From Bradyrhizobium sp. 21 (GTDB taxonomy: Bacteria; Pseudomonadota; Alphaproteobacteria; Rhizobiales; Xanthobacteraceae), in NCBI RefSeq assembly GCF_023073335.1, contig NZ_JADPJG010000008.1, positions 121,588 to 185,587 on the forward strand: 64,000 nucleotides of DNA, given 5' to 3'. This document shows positions 35,664 through 43,836 of this stretch, in pieces. The notes beneath the pieces are model-generated. The model was not told the origin of the DNA. It saw only the letters and a program-made list of their open reading frames with translations, and searched no databases. Within the stretch, counting starts at the first letter, position 1; each line of letters begins with the position of its first letter. Made by a program: the position numbers and the translations under genes.

Positions 35664-38339
35664 ATGCGCGTTGTCGCCGCCGTTCTGTTGCTCGTGTCCG
35701 CGCTCCACGCCGGCCTCTGGGGAGTCCTGCGCGACAAGGAACCCGCGCCCGACTTCAAGGGCTTGCTGCCCAGTGTTTCCTACGCGCCGTTCGAGGGCTC
35801 GGCCCATCCGGACATCGACAACATTCCGACGGTGGAGAAAATCCGCGCCGACCTGAAGACGCTGTCGACGATGACACGCGCGATCCGCCTCTATTCATCC
35901 ACGGGCGGCGTCGAACTGGTGCCGCCGATCGCCGCCGAGTTCGGCCTCAAGGTCACCGTCGGCGCCTGGATCGACAAGGACAAGGATCGTAACGAGCGCG
36001 AGATCAAGGCCGCGATCGAGCTCGCCCGCAAGAACAGCAACGTCAACGGCGTCGTCGTCGGCAACGAGGTGATCTACCGCGGCGAGCAGAAGGTCGAAGA
36101 CCTCATCGAGATGATCAAGAAGGTCAAGGGCGCGGTCCGCGTGCCCGTGACCACCGGTGAGATCTGGAACATCTGGCGCGACAATCCCGACCTCGGCTCC
36201 AACGTCGATTTCATCGCCGCCCACGTGCTGCCTTACTGGGAAAACTTCCGCTCGGACCAGGCGGTCGACCAGGCTGTCGACCGCTACAATCTGTTGCGCA
36301 ACCTGTTCCCCGGCAAGCGCATCGTGATCGCCGAGTTCGGCTGGCCGAGCGCGGGCTACAATTTACGCAACGCCGACCCCGGTCCGTTCCAGCAGGCCCT
36401 GACGCTGCGCAACTTCGTCAGCCGCGCCGACGCCATCGGCATGGAATACAACATCGTCGAAGCCATCGATCAGCCCTGGAAATATTTCGAAGGCGGCGTC
36501 GGTCCGTACTGGGGCATCCTCAACGCCAGCCGCGAGCCGAAATTCGCCTGGACCGGACCGGTGGAAAATCCCGACTATTGGAAGCTGATGACGGTCGCGC
36601 TGCTGGTCGGCGTTCTCCTCTCGCTGCCGATCCTGCGGCTGGAGCAGCCGACCGCAAGACAGGCCTTCCTGCTGTCGGCCACCGCCAACGGCGTCGGCGC
36701 CTGGGCCGCCACCGTGTTCGCCTTCTGGAACGGGCACTATTTCATCTTCGGCTCGGCGTTCGCGCTGACGCTCGGCATGATCCTGCTTGTTCCCCTCGTG
36801 CTCATCGCCATGGCCCGCATCGACGAGATCGCGGCCGTCGCCTTCGGCCGGCCGCTGCAGCGGCTGCTCACGAAGGGCAAGCCGGTCGAGAACGTGCCCG
36901 AGAACTACTTTCCAAAAGTCTCGATCCACATCCCCGCTTATTTCGAGCCGGTCGAGATGCTCAAGCAGACGCTCGATGCGCTGTCGCGGCTAAACTATCC
37001 GAACTACGAATGCGTCGTCATCATCAACAACACGCCGGACCCCGCCTTCTGGCAGCCGATCCAGGACCATTGCCGTACGCTCGGTGAACGCTTCAAGTTC
37101 ATCAACGCCGAGAAGGTGCAGGGTTTCAAGGCCGGCGCACTGCGCATCGCGATGGACCGCACCGCCGTCGACGCCGAGATCATCGGCATCCTCGATGCCG
37201 ACTACGTCGTTGATCCCGACTGGCTGAAGGACCTCGTGCCGGCTTTCGCCGATCCGCGCGTCGGCCTGGTGCAGGCGCCGCAGGAGCATCGCGACGGCGA
37301 TCTGTCGATCATGCACTACATCATGAACGGCGAATATGCCGGCTTCTTCGACATCGGCATGGTCCAGCGCAACGAGACCAACGCCATCATCGTGCACGGC
37401 ACGATGTGCCTGATCCGCCGCGCCGCGATGGACATGGCCGGCGGCTGGTCGAGCGACACGATCTGCGAGGATTCGGATCTCGGCCTGTCGATTCAGCAAC
37501 TCGGCTGGACCACCCACTACACCAACCACCGCTACGGCCAGGGTCTGCTCCCCGACACCTACGAGGCGTTCAAGAAGCAGCGTCACCGCTGGGCCTATGG
37601 CGGCCTCCAGATTGTCAAGAAGCATTGGCGGAACTTCCTGCCCGGAAGGAGCCGGCTGACGCCGGACCAGAAGCGCGAATACGGCCTCGGTTGGCTGAAC
37701 TGGCTGGGCGCCGAAAGCCTCGGCGTGGTCGTGGCGCTGCTCAACCTCATCTGGGTGCCGATCGTCGCCTTCGCCGACATCGCCATTCCCGACAAGATTT
37801 TGACGCTGCCGATCATCGGCGCCTTCGTCGTCTCGCTTGCGCACTTCCTGTCGATGTACCGCGCGCGCGTCGCGATCAAGCCCGGCCAGATGCTGGGCGC
37901 GATGATCGCCGCTATGAGCGTGCAGTGGACAGTGTCACGCGCGGTCGCGCAGGGCCTCATCACCGAGCACATCGCGTTCGCGCGCACCTCCAAGGGCGGC
38001 CTTAGCAGGATGTCGATCGAGTTCCAGGCGTTCTGGGAAGCCGTGATCGGCGCCCTGCTCCTGATCGGCACCGGCGTGCTGATCGCCTCCAACAGCTACC
38101 GCCAGATCACCGAGATCTACATCTTCGCGGGCGTGCTGGTGCTGCAAAGCCTGCCGTTCCTGGCCGCGGTCGCCATCGCCATCCTCGAGCTCAGCCGCAT
38201 CAACTCGTTTCAGTTCTGGCGCGACAGCGCGATCCGCACCGCCGAGCTGATCGGCTTGCGCCCGGTCGCGCTGCCGACCCCCGCGGGCACACCGCAGCCT
38301 TTGCCGGTGCCGAACGAGGTCCGGCGGGAAGCCAACTGA
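35664..38339 (+). CDS. ndvB: Cyclic beta-1,3-glucan synthase NdvB (GH17-like plus GT2)
   Basis: An 891-residue inner-membrane protein, close to the 102-kDa NdvB of B. japonicum. A signal anchor (MRVVAAVLLLVSALHAGLW) is followed by a GH17-like domain (residues 30-300) with E135 in GNEV and E224 in EFGWPS. Two membrane helices precede the family-2 glycosyltransferase domain, which has D511-A-D513, E602-D603 in CEDSD and Q639-x-x-R642-W643. Four or more helices follow. This is a UDP-glucose-dependent beta-glucan synthase; the GH17-like part probably helps ring closure or branching. It shares domain organisation with NdvC. Confidence 0.92.
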   Translation: MRVVAAVLLLVSALHAGLWGVLRDKEPAPDFKGLLPSVSYAPFEGSAHPDIDNIPTVEKIRADLKTLSTMTRAIRLYSSTGGVELVPPIAAEFGLKVTVGAWIDKDKDRNEREIKAAIELARKNSNVNGVVVGNEVIYRGEQKVEDLIEMIKKVKGAVRVPVTTGEIWNIWRDNPDLGSNVDFIAAHVLPYWENFRSDQAVDQAVDRYNLLRNLFPGKRIVIAEFGWPSAGYNLRNADPGPFQQALTLRNFVSRADAIGMEYNIVEAIDQPWKYFEGGVGPYWGILNASREPKFAWTGPVENPDYWKLMTVALLVGVLLSLPILRLEQPTARQAFLLSATANGVGAWAATVFAFWNGHYFIFGSAFALTLGMILLVPLVLIAMARIDEIAAVAFGRPLQRLLTKGKPVENVPENYFPKVSIHIPAYFEPVEMLKQTLDALSRLNYPNYECVVIINNTPDPAFWQPIQDHCRTLGERFKFINAEKVQGFKAGALRIAMDRTAVDAEIIGILDADYVVDPDWLKDLVPAFADPRVGLVQAPQEHRDGDLSIMHYIMNGEYAGFFDIGMVQRNETNAIIVHGTMCLIRRAAMDMAGGWSSDTICEDSDLGLSIQQLGWTTHYTNHRYGQGLLPDTYEAFKKQRHRWAYGGLQIVKKHWRNFLPGRSRLTPDQKREYGLGWLNWLGAESLGVVVALLNLIWVPIVAFADIAIPDKILTLPIIGAFVVSLAHFLSMYRARVAIKPGQMLGAMIAAMSVQWTVSRAVAQGLITEHIAFARTSKGGLSRMSIEFQAFWEAVIGALLLIGTGVLIASNSYRQITEIYIFAGVLVLQSLPFLAAVAIAILELSRINSFQFWRDSAIRTAELIGLRPVALPTPAGTPQPLPVPNEVRREAN

Positions 38340-38658
38340 CCAGCTGGCCGAACTCAGGCGTCTGGGCCCGTGATTGAAAGTCCTGTGCTCTTGGGCGTGG
38401 ATGGCGGCCCGCCAATCGGGTTGAGAATCCCGGCTTAAGCGACGGACAGCGCAGGCAAATCACCGCGCCTGCCAACAGTTTCGGCAGCCACCCGCACTAT
38501 TGACCTCCGCAGCCACTGCCCCTACACAGCGCGGGCCGAAAGCATGATCGGGAAACAGCCGGTTTTCCCCGCGACGCCAGTTTGGGCGCAGCGGCAAGGC
38601 ATGCTTCTCAAATGTCCGAAGACGATGGCGATCGATCCAAAGCCATCAGCGGCCATGG
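38340..38658. other. Intergenic region before tRNA-Lys, no gene seen
   Basis: This 319-bp stretch between ndvB and tRNA-Lys has no frame with coding character. It must contain the tRNA promoter, but no clear -35/-10 pair can be named. Confidence 0.5.
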
Positions 38659-38734
38659 GAGCGCGTAGCTCAGCCGGTAGAGCACGTGACTTTTAATCAC
38701 GGGGTCCTGGGTTCGAGCCCCAGCGCGCTCACCA
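38659..38734 (+). tRNA. tRNA-Lys (UUU)
   Basis: A complete 76-nt cloverleaf: acceptor GAGCGCG/CGCGCTC, D arm GCTC/GAGC, anticodon stem CGTGA/TCACG with loop CTTTTAA (anticodon TTT at 38692-38694), five-base variable region, T arm CTGGG-TTCGAGC-CCCAG, discriminator A and an encoded CCA. The anticodon reads AAA/AAG. The 3' half is duplicated at 41378-41415, marking an insertion. Confidence 0.98.
38696..38733 (+). repeat. attL: 3' end of tRNA-Lys, direct repeat
   Basis: ATCACGGGGTCC through GCGCGCTCACC (38 nt) is repeated at 41378-41415 with one T/C difference. It covers the anticodon-stem 3' strand to the acceptor end, the usual crossover site for tRNA-targeting integrases. Confidence 0.85.
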
Positions 38735-38944
38735 CCCCCCTAATACGAGGCGCACTTCCTGAATTGGTGCGGCCCAAGAAGGCTCGTCAAATCCGTCGTG
38801 GGCCTCATATGGGCCTCAGGCCGGTTCTTGTAATGTTTTCCGCCTCGCCGTCGGCGCACGCCGGGACGCCACTGACAAACTCCACGCAACTGACACACCG
38901 AGTCGAGGCTTTGCGTGGGCAATCGTTCCGCCGATTGCGCGATG

Positions 38945-39307
38945 TCAGGCAGCCCCGCGCAGGGGCAGCGCGAGCTGTAGGGCGAAGGGGCGCGAGGCAT
39001 TGGCCTGGACGAAGGCCTCCAGCGCTGACGAGAGGTCGAGACGTTCGCGTGCGGCGCGTTCGGCGAGCGCATCGGCGATGTCCTCGGTGGCATCGCGGGA
39101 CCAGCCCTCGACGGCATTGAACAGGACGATCCTGACAGGGAAAGCATACTGGCCCGAGATCAGGTCTCGCAGCACTGTCTCACGGTCGGTGTCCTGCTCG
39201 TCGGTCTCGCGCCAGGAGCAGCCAGCCTGCGCGCCGAAGTCCTCAAGCACGATGTAGATGTCGCGGTCCAAACGGTCCAACGGCACAATCGAGGGCGACT
39301 GACGCAT
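38945..39307 (-). CDS. Hypothetical protein paired with a receiver gene
   Basis: A 120-residue soluble protein (MRQSPSIVPLDRLDRDIYIV, LEDFGAQAGCSWRETDE, LIRD-like LRDLISGQYAFPVRIVLFN, AVEGWSRDATEDIADALAER) ending in a hydrophobic beta-like strand. It resembles small conserved rhizobial proteins of unknown function. The ATG at 39307 follows GGAG. It lies 61 bp downstream of the receiver gene on the same strand, so the two are likely co-transcribed. An open frame extends upstream but overlaps the receiver gene, so the short start is preferred. Confidence 0.75.
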   Translation of the reverse strand: MRQSPSIVPLDRLDRDIYIVLEDFGAQAGCSWRETDEQDTDRETVLRDLISGQYAFPVRIVLFNAVEGWSRDATEDIADALAERAARERLDLSSALEAFVQANASRPFALQLALPLRGAA

Positions 39308-39368
39308 AAGCAACTCCAACACAGAGCACGCATATGCAATCGAGCCTGGGCGTGATTGTTCCGTGGTG

Positions 39369-39716
39369 TCAGTGGCCGGTGAGCGACCGGATGGACTCGA
39401 GAAGCCGTTCAAGGCGGTATGGTTTCTGGAGCATGATGCTGCCCGAGACCGGGCGCGGAGCTGCGTGTGTGTAGCCGGTGGCATAAATGACCGGGACCGT
39501 GGGGTGACTGTCCCTGCATCTTATTGCCACGTCCCACCCCGTCAGCGACCCCGACAACATCACGTCGGTGAAGATTAGATCGGGAGTGGCTTCGGCACAC
39601 AGTTCGAGCGCGCGCTCCCCGCTCTCCGCCTCCAACACATCGTGCCCATTGCTCTCCAAAATATCCACAATGACGTCCCGGATCAGGTCTTCGTCTTCGA
39701 CAACAAGCACTCGCAA
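39369..39716 (-). CDS. Stand-alone response regulator receiver (CheY-like)
   Basis: A 115-residue single receiver domain. The acidic pocket VVEDED is at residues 6-10, phospho-acceptor D51 is in IFTDVMLSG, switch residue T80 is in YATGYT, and K98 is in LQKPY. There is no output domain, so it acts by phospho-dependent binding or phosphorelay. The start codon is TTG (39714-39716) with a perfect AGGAGG ribosome site 5 bases upstream; no ATG fits. No histidine kinase is in the window. Confidence 0.88.
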   Translation of the reverse strand: MRVLVVEDEDLIRDVIVDILESNGHDVLEAESGERALELCAEATPDLIFTDVMLSGSLTGWDVAIRCRDSHPTVPVIYATGYTHAAPRPVSGSIMLQKPYRLERLLESIRSLTGH

Positions 39717-39911
39717 TCAGTCCTCCTGCGGCCCACCTGGGCAACACGCGCTGGACTCGCGAGTTCCTGAGGTTCATGTCGGCATCAGAGGTCGAACGAT
39801 CCAGATGTTCAGGTGCAAGTGCGGCGAGCAAACGTGGTCTGAGGATCAAGGGTAGCTTTGGCTGAACACCCCCAGGTGCCGCTGGCCTTCTTCATCCCTG
39901 TGTGTGTCAGA

Positions 39912-40133
39912 TTATTCTGCAGCCCTCAGTCCCTGCTCGGTGGGCTCGTAGCGCTGCCCGTGCTTCACCAGCCAGCCGCCTTCGACCATCTTCCGAGCCA
40001 TCCCCGTCGAGCAGGCCGGTTGGCTTCCGCCGGGATGATAGACACCGTCCCAGCGCTCGACCAAGAAGCCGTATACGCGCGCAAGCCGCAACGGTTTGAG
40101 CATGCCGGGCATGATGATGATGGTACTGGTCAT
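39912..40133 (-). CDS. Hypothetical protein, possible winged-helix-like fold
   Basis: A 73-residue soluble protein (MLKPLRLARVYGFLVERWDG, MARKMVEGGWLVKHGQRYEP, TEQGLRAAE). The 'helix, GGWLVKHGQRYEPTEQG' pattern looks like the C-terminal half of a winged helix (a W-x-V strand, turn, then T-x-x-G-L), but it is too short to name. The ribosome site is modest (AAGG a few bases before the ATG). Confidence 0.6.
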   Translation of the reverse strand: MTSTIIIMPGMLKPLRLARVYGFLVERWDGVYHPGGSQPACSTGMARKMVEGGWLVKHGQRYEPTEQGLRAAE

Positions 40134-40167
40134 GCGCCTTCACGCTGAGCCGCGTTCAGCAAAGAAA

Positions 40168-40206
40168 CGGCCCCAGGCCAGGGGGAAGGACCCAGGGCTG
40201 GGGCCG
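40168..40206. terminator. GC-rich stem-loop in the island
   Basis: CGGCCCCAG (40168-40176) and CTGGGGCCG (40198-40206) form a perfect 9-bp stem around a 21-base loop. No T tract follows, so a Rho-independent role is uncertain. Confidence 0.45.
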
Positions 40207-40324
40207 CTCAGGCTAAACAATTGGATAGCCGATGCGTCTAAAACGCATGCGGATCAAACGCGGAAGGGATTGTGACCGTTCCTATTGATCGCACAGCACC
40301 CCGAGCGCGCGTGTGATTGCTTCA

Positions 40325-40516
40325 TCAGCGTCGCTGCTGCGTCACCAGTCGCAACGGGATGTTGTGTGTATTGGCCCGGCCTCGTACGGCCGGTTCTGTC
40401 CTGCCTAGCGCACGTGCGATCTCGTCCGGTCGGCGGCCCGCCGCAGCCATCGCCACCAGGCGCTCATGCTCTTCAGGCGTCCACCTTCTCAGCAACGGGT
40501 AGCGTGATTGTTGCAT
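40325..40516 (-). CDS. Small SANT/Myb-like helix-turn-helix protein
   Basis: A 63-residue basic protein (MQQSRYPLLRRWTPEEHERL, then VAMAAAGRRPDEIARALGRT and EPAVRGRANTHNIPLRL). The W-T-P-E-E-x-E-R-L start with a following A-L-x-R-T-x-x-A-V-R-x-R helix resembles small SANT/Myb or SatD-like DNA-binding units common in rhizobia. The ATG at 40516 is chosen to include this fold exactly. It probably binds DNA; target unknown. Confidence 0.65.
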   Translation of the reverse strand: MQQSRYPLLRRWTPEEHERLVAMAAAGRRPDEIARALGRTEPAVRGRANTHNIPLRLVTQQRR

Positions 40517-40682
40517 TGGCCCAGCAGCCTCCAGCCCATTGCCTGTGCTGCTACACCGGGTCGATTCGCGCCTTAACATATGTGGTCAGGCGCCCCTCAG
40601 ACTATCGAGAGCGGCTTCACTTGAGACGGCGCAGAGCTACTGCGGGGCGTGGGTGTGGAAGAGGCCGCCAATTGAGGCGGCC

Positions 40683-40793
40683 CTACCTTCTAAGGCGTCT
40701 TCGATCCAGTGCGGCGCGGGTCTCGAACACGCCTACCATGATCCCGATCACCGTGATGCCGCCAAGGGTCAGGATCAAAATCATTCCCAGCAT
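40683..40793 (-). CDS. Tiny membrane peptide (36 residues)
   Basis: An ATG at 40793 preceded at 8 bases by GGGGGG opens a 36-codon frame: MLGMILILTLGGITVIGIMV, then GVFETRAALDRRRLRR. One hydrophobic helix ends in a strongly basic tail, the layout of a small inner-membrane peptide. The composition is unlike random sequence, but no family is known to me. Confidence 0.45.
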   Translation of the reverse strand: MLGMILILTLGGITVIGIMVGVFETRAALDRRRLRR

Positions 40794-40883
40794 CAGAATT
40801 GCCCCCCCGATGTTTCTGGGTTCCCAAGGGCCAAATTGAGCAGTAGTTCCAAAGCTAGTCTGGCGGCTGTAGTCCCGGCGATC

Positions 40884-41141
40884 TTAACCACTTTTGCCTT
40901 CAACGGGGGCTCGCAAGTCCTCGATAACGACAGTAGCGGATACACGCAGTACAGGGCCGCTTTTATCTCTCACCTCGATTGCCAGTGGGCCTGACAGAGG
41001 GCGGGATCGGCCGAGAATGATGGCTTCGCCTACTAGCTCGATAGCCATGCGCTCCGCAGTGCTGAGGTCTAGCTGATCAACACCCTCGTGGTCGACGTCG
41101 ACTTCGTCGTTGTTCCGATGATCGAAGAAGTATTTGCCCAT
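40884..41141 (-). CDS. DUF6894-like small protein
   Basis: An 85-residue protein of a type abundant in Bradyrhizobium: MGKYFFDHRNNDEVDVDHEG, then VDQLDLSTAERMAIELVGEA and PLAIEVRDKSGPVLRVSATV. The F-F-D-x-R, D-x-x-G and IEVRD-x-x-G-P-V-L motifs are the family hallmarks. Function is unknown. Longer in-frame starts exist up to 41330 but add unrelated residues. Confidence 0.72.
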   Translation of the reverse strand: MGKYFFDHRNNDEVDVDHEGVDQLDLSTAERMAIELVGEAIILGRSRPLSGPLAIEVRDKSGPVLRVSATVVIEDLRAPVEGKSG

Positions 41142-41377
41142 CGGTGGAGAACAGGTCCCATCCCGCCGAGTTCCTACTTGGGCACCCGCAGCGCAGCCCG
41201 ACTCGGTGTGCGACGGCCGATCGCCCTGATTGTCCTGGGGGAGCTTGTCGTTCATCCGCCAGATACGGCTCGGGTTCACCGAAAGTTTCAGGGCAACATC
41301 ATTCAGGCTGCTTCGGTCTCTGGGCAACAAATGATAATAAATGACTATGCGCGACTTTTTGCTCAGGTCTGCCTTTG

Positions 41378-41415
41378 ATCACGGGGTCCCGGGTTCGAGC
41401 CCCAGCGCGCTCACC
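41378..41415 (+). repeat. attR: duplicate 3' end of tRNA-Lys
   Basis: A 38-bp copy of tRNA-Lys bases 38696-38733 with one change (CCTGG to CCCGG). Sequence identity stops on both sides. It has no upstream tRNA half, so it is not a functional tRNA. Confidence 0.85.
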
Positions 41416-41485
41416 GCTCACGCTCCGCGGCATTGATGCCGCAATCGGCGCGTTGTTATGCTGTCGCAGAGCTAGGAGTTTCTCG

Positions 41486-41776
41486 ATGCGCAAAATCGCT
41501 GTCGCCGTCATGCTTATCCTGATCGCCGCTCCCGCACTGGCGCAGGACCATGTTCAGCAATATGGCGAACAACCCAAGGAGAAGACGGCGACGGAGAAGG
41601 CGGACGACAATCGGTCTGAGCGCGCCTATCAACGCTCCCTCAACAATGTTCCGGACCAGAAGCCGGTCGATCCATGGGGAACTGCCCGCGGCGATGATGT
41701 GCCGAAGAAGGCCCCGCCAGCCAGGCCGGCGGTGAAGCATTCGTCCAAGGCCAAGAGCGGCAGTACCGCCAATTAG
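41486..41776 (+). CDS. Small exported hydrophilic protein
   Basis: A 96-residue periplasmic protein. Signal peptide MRKIAVAVMLILIAAPALAQ cleaves before DHVQQYGEQPKEKTATEKAD. The mature part is charged and probably disordered, with NVPDQKPVDPWGTARGDD, a block typical of a Bradyrhizobium family. AGGAG precedes the ATG at 41486. It was presumably the gene next to tRNA-Lys before the island inserted. Confidence 0.75.
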   Translation: MRKIAVAVMLILIAAPALAQDHVQQYGEQPKEKTATEKADDNRSERAYQRSLNNVPDQKPVDPWGTARGDDVPKKAPPARPAVKHSSKAKSGSTAN

Positions 41777-41830
41777 CAGAAGCCGGAGAATTAACCTCTG
41801 CCCGGTCCCAATGCTGTGCCTGACAGGTCT

Positions 41831-42517
41831 TCAGCTTTCCGGTCCCGCCCCCGCAGCCGGCACACTCAGCGGCGCGCCCCCGACCGAAACAGGGCCGATG
41901 GATTTCGACTGCCGAGCCATCCGCTTGCGCATCGCTGCGGACAGTCCGTAGCGGGCATGCGCTCTTCGAATGGAAGACGTGACGTCCGACATCATTGTAT
42001 TTTGCAGCGAGTCGATCTTCGCGATCAGCGTGGATAGCTGCGAAGATATCTTCTTCACATCGACCCGCTCGTCCGTGATGCTCTGTCGCAGGGAAAGAAG
42101 CACCATTGAATCCTGCTGCAGCAGGGCTGCATTTTGCTGCACCGAGGAATTGTTCTCCTGCAGCGAAGCCGTGTGTTGCTGCTGCGCCGCCTGGATCTCC
42201 TTCAAGGTGGCGACAACCGGATCCGGTTTTGGCGCGGACACGTCCCAGCGCGGGAGCAGTTCAGCCAAACTGCCGACATTGAGCGATCGAAAATCGGACG
42301 GCCATGTATAGATGGCTGCGGAGCCATTGATGGCAAGGGCGCACACCGACAGCGCCAGGATCGATGTCCGGCTGGACCGCTGGATCGGGACCGGAGCGTC
42401 CGGGGCTGCGGGTTCCCGTGCGACCGCCGCTGCCAGTGCTGCGGGGTCGAGTTGTTCGACGAGGCCTTGCGTTTCGAAAGTCGCGGTCACGTGCGTTGAC
42501 CCCAAATGAGCGAGCAA
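41831..42517 (-). CDS. Hypothetical protein with one membrane helix and coiled coil
   Basis: Up to 228 residues. After about 50 hydrophilic residues comes one hydrophobic segment (TSILALSVCALAINGSAAIY). A heptad-rich coiled coil then runs over about 90 residues (LKEIQAAQQQHTASLQENNS, then SVQQNAALLQQDSMVLLSLR and KISSQLSTLIAKIDSLQNTM). The Gly/Pro-rich C-terminus ends SVPAAGAGPES. It probably anchors a periplasmic or cytoplasmic coiled coil. A GTG at 42490 is an alternative start. I recognise no named family. Confidence 0.7.
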   Translation of the reverse strand: MLAHLGSTHVTATFETQGLVEQLDPAALAAAVAREPAAPDAPVPIQRSSRTSILALSVCALAINGSAAIYTWPSDFRSLNVGSLAELLPRWDVSAPKPDPVVATLKEIQAAQQQHTASLQENNSSVQQNAALLQQDSMVLLSLRQSITDERVDVKKISSQLSTLIAKIDSLQNTMMSDVTSSIRRAHARYGLSAAMRKRMARQSKSIGPVSVGGAPLSVPAAGAGPES

Positions 42518-42815
42518 AGGGAAGCCGTCGCCGGAACGTCCTCGCGACGGCTCCTCTACGCAGCACCCATCTCCAACTGCCTAAAATTGTGGGCTTTTCG
42601 GATTAATTCCACGTTAGCGGCCCGGCCGGCCGACACGCCCGGCCACCCCGGCCGATTACGGGGTCGGGGTCGATGCGATGGAATTGCGGTGCACTCTCCC
42701 TGTCGCCCTTGCCGCCCTCGCCTGGCATCTGTCTGCTGTTCCGGAACCTGCCGCAAAAAGCCGGGAGACAACGCGCCCGAAAAGTGTAGGATTCAGGAAA
42801 AGCGGAGGGAGCGGC

Positions 42816-42986
42816 ATGTTTGAAATCAGCGGTTTCGACACGGCAGGCGTCGTCAGCCTCAAGCGGCTGTCACTCGCCGCCGCACTCAAGAAAGCCAAAG
42901 AGCTGATCGAGGACGGGTGCTGGGACGTTCAAATCGTTGATCCCGGCGGCCGGGTCTACACCTCGTTCGAACAGCAAGCCGCTTAG
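42816..42986 (+). CDS. Small hypothetical protein (56 residues)
   Basis: A 56-residue soluble protein, MFEISGFDTAGVVSLKRLSL then AAALKKAKELIEDGCWDVQI and VDPGGRVYTSFEQQAA. It has an alpha-beta pattern with an amphipathic helix (AALKKAKELIEDG). The ATG is preceded by GGAGGGA, an excellent ribosome site. Paralogues of this kind are common in Bradyrhizobium; function unknown. It is below usual gene-finder lengths. Confidence 0.75.
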   Translation: MFEISGFDTAGVVSLKRLSLAAALKKAKELIEDGCWDVQIVDPGGRVYTSFEQQAA

Positions 42987-43011
42987 GCCTCCACCTTCAC
43001 CGGCGCTGCCG

Positions 43012-43233
43012 CTATCCGCCTCGGCCAACGTTAGACGAGGCGCTGTTCAGCCAGCGCTGCGTTGCATCATCGCTCCAGCCGGGCACTGCGAAGCGCGCCG
43101 GAGGATCAGCATAGGCGCCACGCCCCACCGCAGGATGGCGTGGATGGGCGTGACGCATCGTTGTGGCGTTTGCAGAGCTGCACAACACGACAGGCCCAGG
43201 CCCAAAACCAGGGCAAAACGCAGCGCATCGCAT
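43012..43233 (-). CDS. Possible small exported protein
   Basis: A 73-residue frame, with AGGAG just upstream of the ATG. It reads MRCAAFCPGFGPGPVVLCSS, a weak signal-like start, then HPRHPAVGRGAYADPPARF and AVPGWSDDATQRWLNSASSN. The VPGWSDDATQRWL ending looks like a conserved small-protein motif of rhizobia. Overlapping frames exist and the start is not secure. The rest of the 42987-43441 gap has no other supportable gene. Confidence 0.45.
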   Translation of the reverse strand: MRCAAFCPGFGPGPVVLCSSANATTMRHAHPRHPAVGRGAYADPPARFAVPGWSDDATQRWLNSASSNVGRGG

Positions 43234-43441
43234 CAGCTCCTATCGCGCAATCGCTCGCTGTCATCTGATGCGCCGATCGGTTCGCCGCAATCGATCGCAG
43301 CTTCAAAAGCAGGAGAGAGACGCGCGAGCCATTGCGGTGGCGCAAGCCAGCTCTCGGCTCATTCGCGCCCCGCCGTTGCCAATCAACTCGTTTGGGAGCA
43401 CGCTCTCTCCAGGCGCGCAGACGCCACTCAGGGAGAAGCAC

Positions 43442-43684
43442 ATGAAGGAATCGGGCCTGGATAGTCGCCACCGGGACAAGGATGGCGCGATCAGCAAGAA
43501 GCACGGCAACACGCTCGTCGGTACGTTGCGCAAGATCTACGGCAAGGGTTTCGCGGCCGGTTATCCCGATGCGACCCAGCTCAGCGAAGTTCTGCAACAA
43601 TTGAACGAGACGTCGCTCAGCCAGTTGCGACGCGATCACGACACGGGGCACCTCGGGCACAAGATCGACCACGCTCCGAAGTGA
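43442..43684 (+). CDS. Small basic soluble hypothetical protein
   Basis: An 80-residue protein, MKESGLDSRHRDKDGAISKK then HGNTLVGTLRKIYGKGFAAG and DATQLSEVLQQLNETSLSQL, ending LGHKIDHAPK. Helical, hydrophilic, with a conserved-looking GNTLVGTLRKxYG core seen in several Bradyrhizobium small proteins. A GGGAGAAG site precedes the ATG and a strong terminator hairpin follows the stop at 43717. Function unknown. Confidence 0.8.
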   Translation: MKESGLDSRHRDKDGAISKKHGNTLVGTLRKIYGKGFAAGYPDATQLSEVLQQLNETSLSQLRRDHDTGHLGHKIDHAPK

Positions 43685-43716
43685 CGGAGCTTTGCGCGCA
43701 CCGCCGGCACGAAAAA

Positions 43717-43740
43717 GCCCCAGCGCTTGGACGCTGGGGC
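43717..43740 (+). terminator. Intrinsic terminator after the 80-residue gene
   Basis: GCCCCAGCG (43717-43725) and CGCTGGGGC (43732-43740) form a perfect 9-bp stem with a 6-base loop. Five A's precede it, and GTTTCG follows rather than a long T tract. Confidence 0.7.
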
Positions 43741-43836
43741 GTTTCGATGAAAATGAATTGGTGAAGCAATGACGCTTTCATAGCAGCGAATCCGTCGGGC
43801 GTTTGTGAACTGGTTCACACGCTTCGTCGCGCGGCA

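Larger units (their letters stand above)
38735..41377. mobile_element. Small genomic island inserted in tRNA-Lys
   Basis: 2.64 kb lie between the tRNA-Lys 3' end and a 38-bp duplicate of it. The content is a CheY-like receiver gene, a companion gene and several tiny proteins, all on the minus strand. I see no integrase, relaxase or resistance gene. It may be a remnant, or depend on an integrase elsewhere. Base composition does not differ obviously by eye. Confidence 0.7.

Noticed and set aside
38740..39147. Possible integrase remnant next to the tRNA-Lys 3' end
   Set aside because: None of the frames shows the R-H-R-Y pattern of tyrosine recombinases; a match could not be supported.
40662..40683. 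GGCCGCC-AATTGA-GGCGGCC hairpin
   Set aside because: Good stem but no T tract and overlapping the end of a tiny gene; not called as a terminator.
42987..43441. Two alternative ATGs a few bases apart in the minus-strand small gene at 43233
   Set aside because: The second frame (about 40 residues) has a better-spaced ribosome site but no conserved-looking features; only the longer frame is listed, at low confidence.
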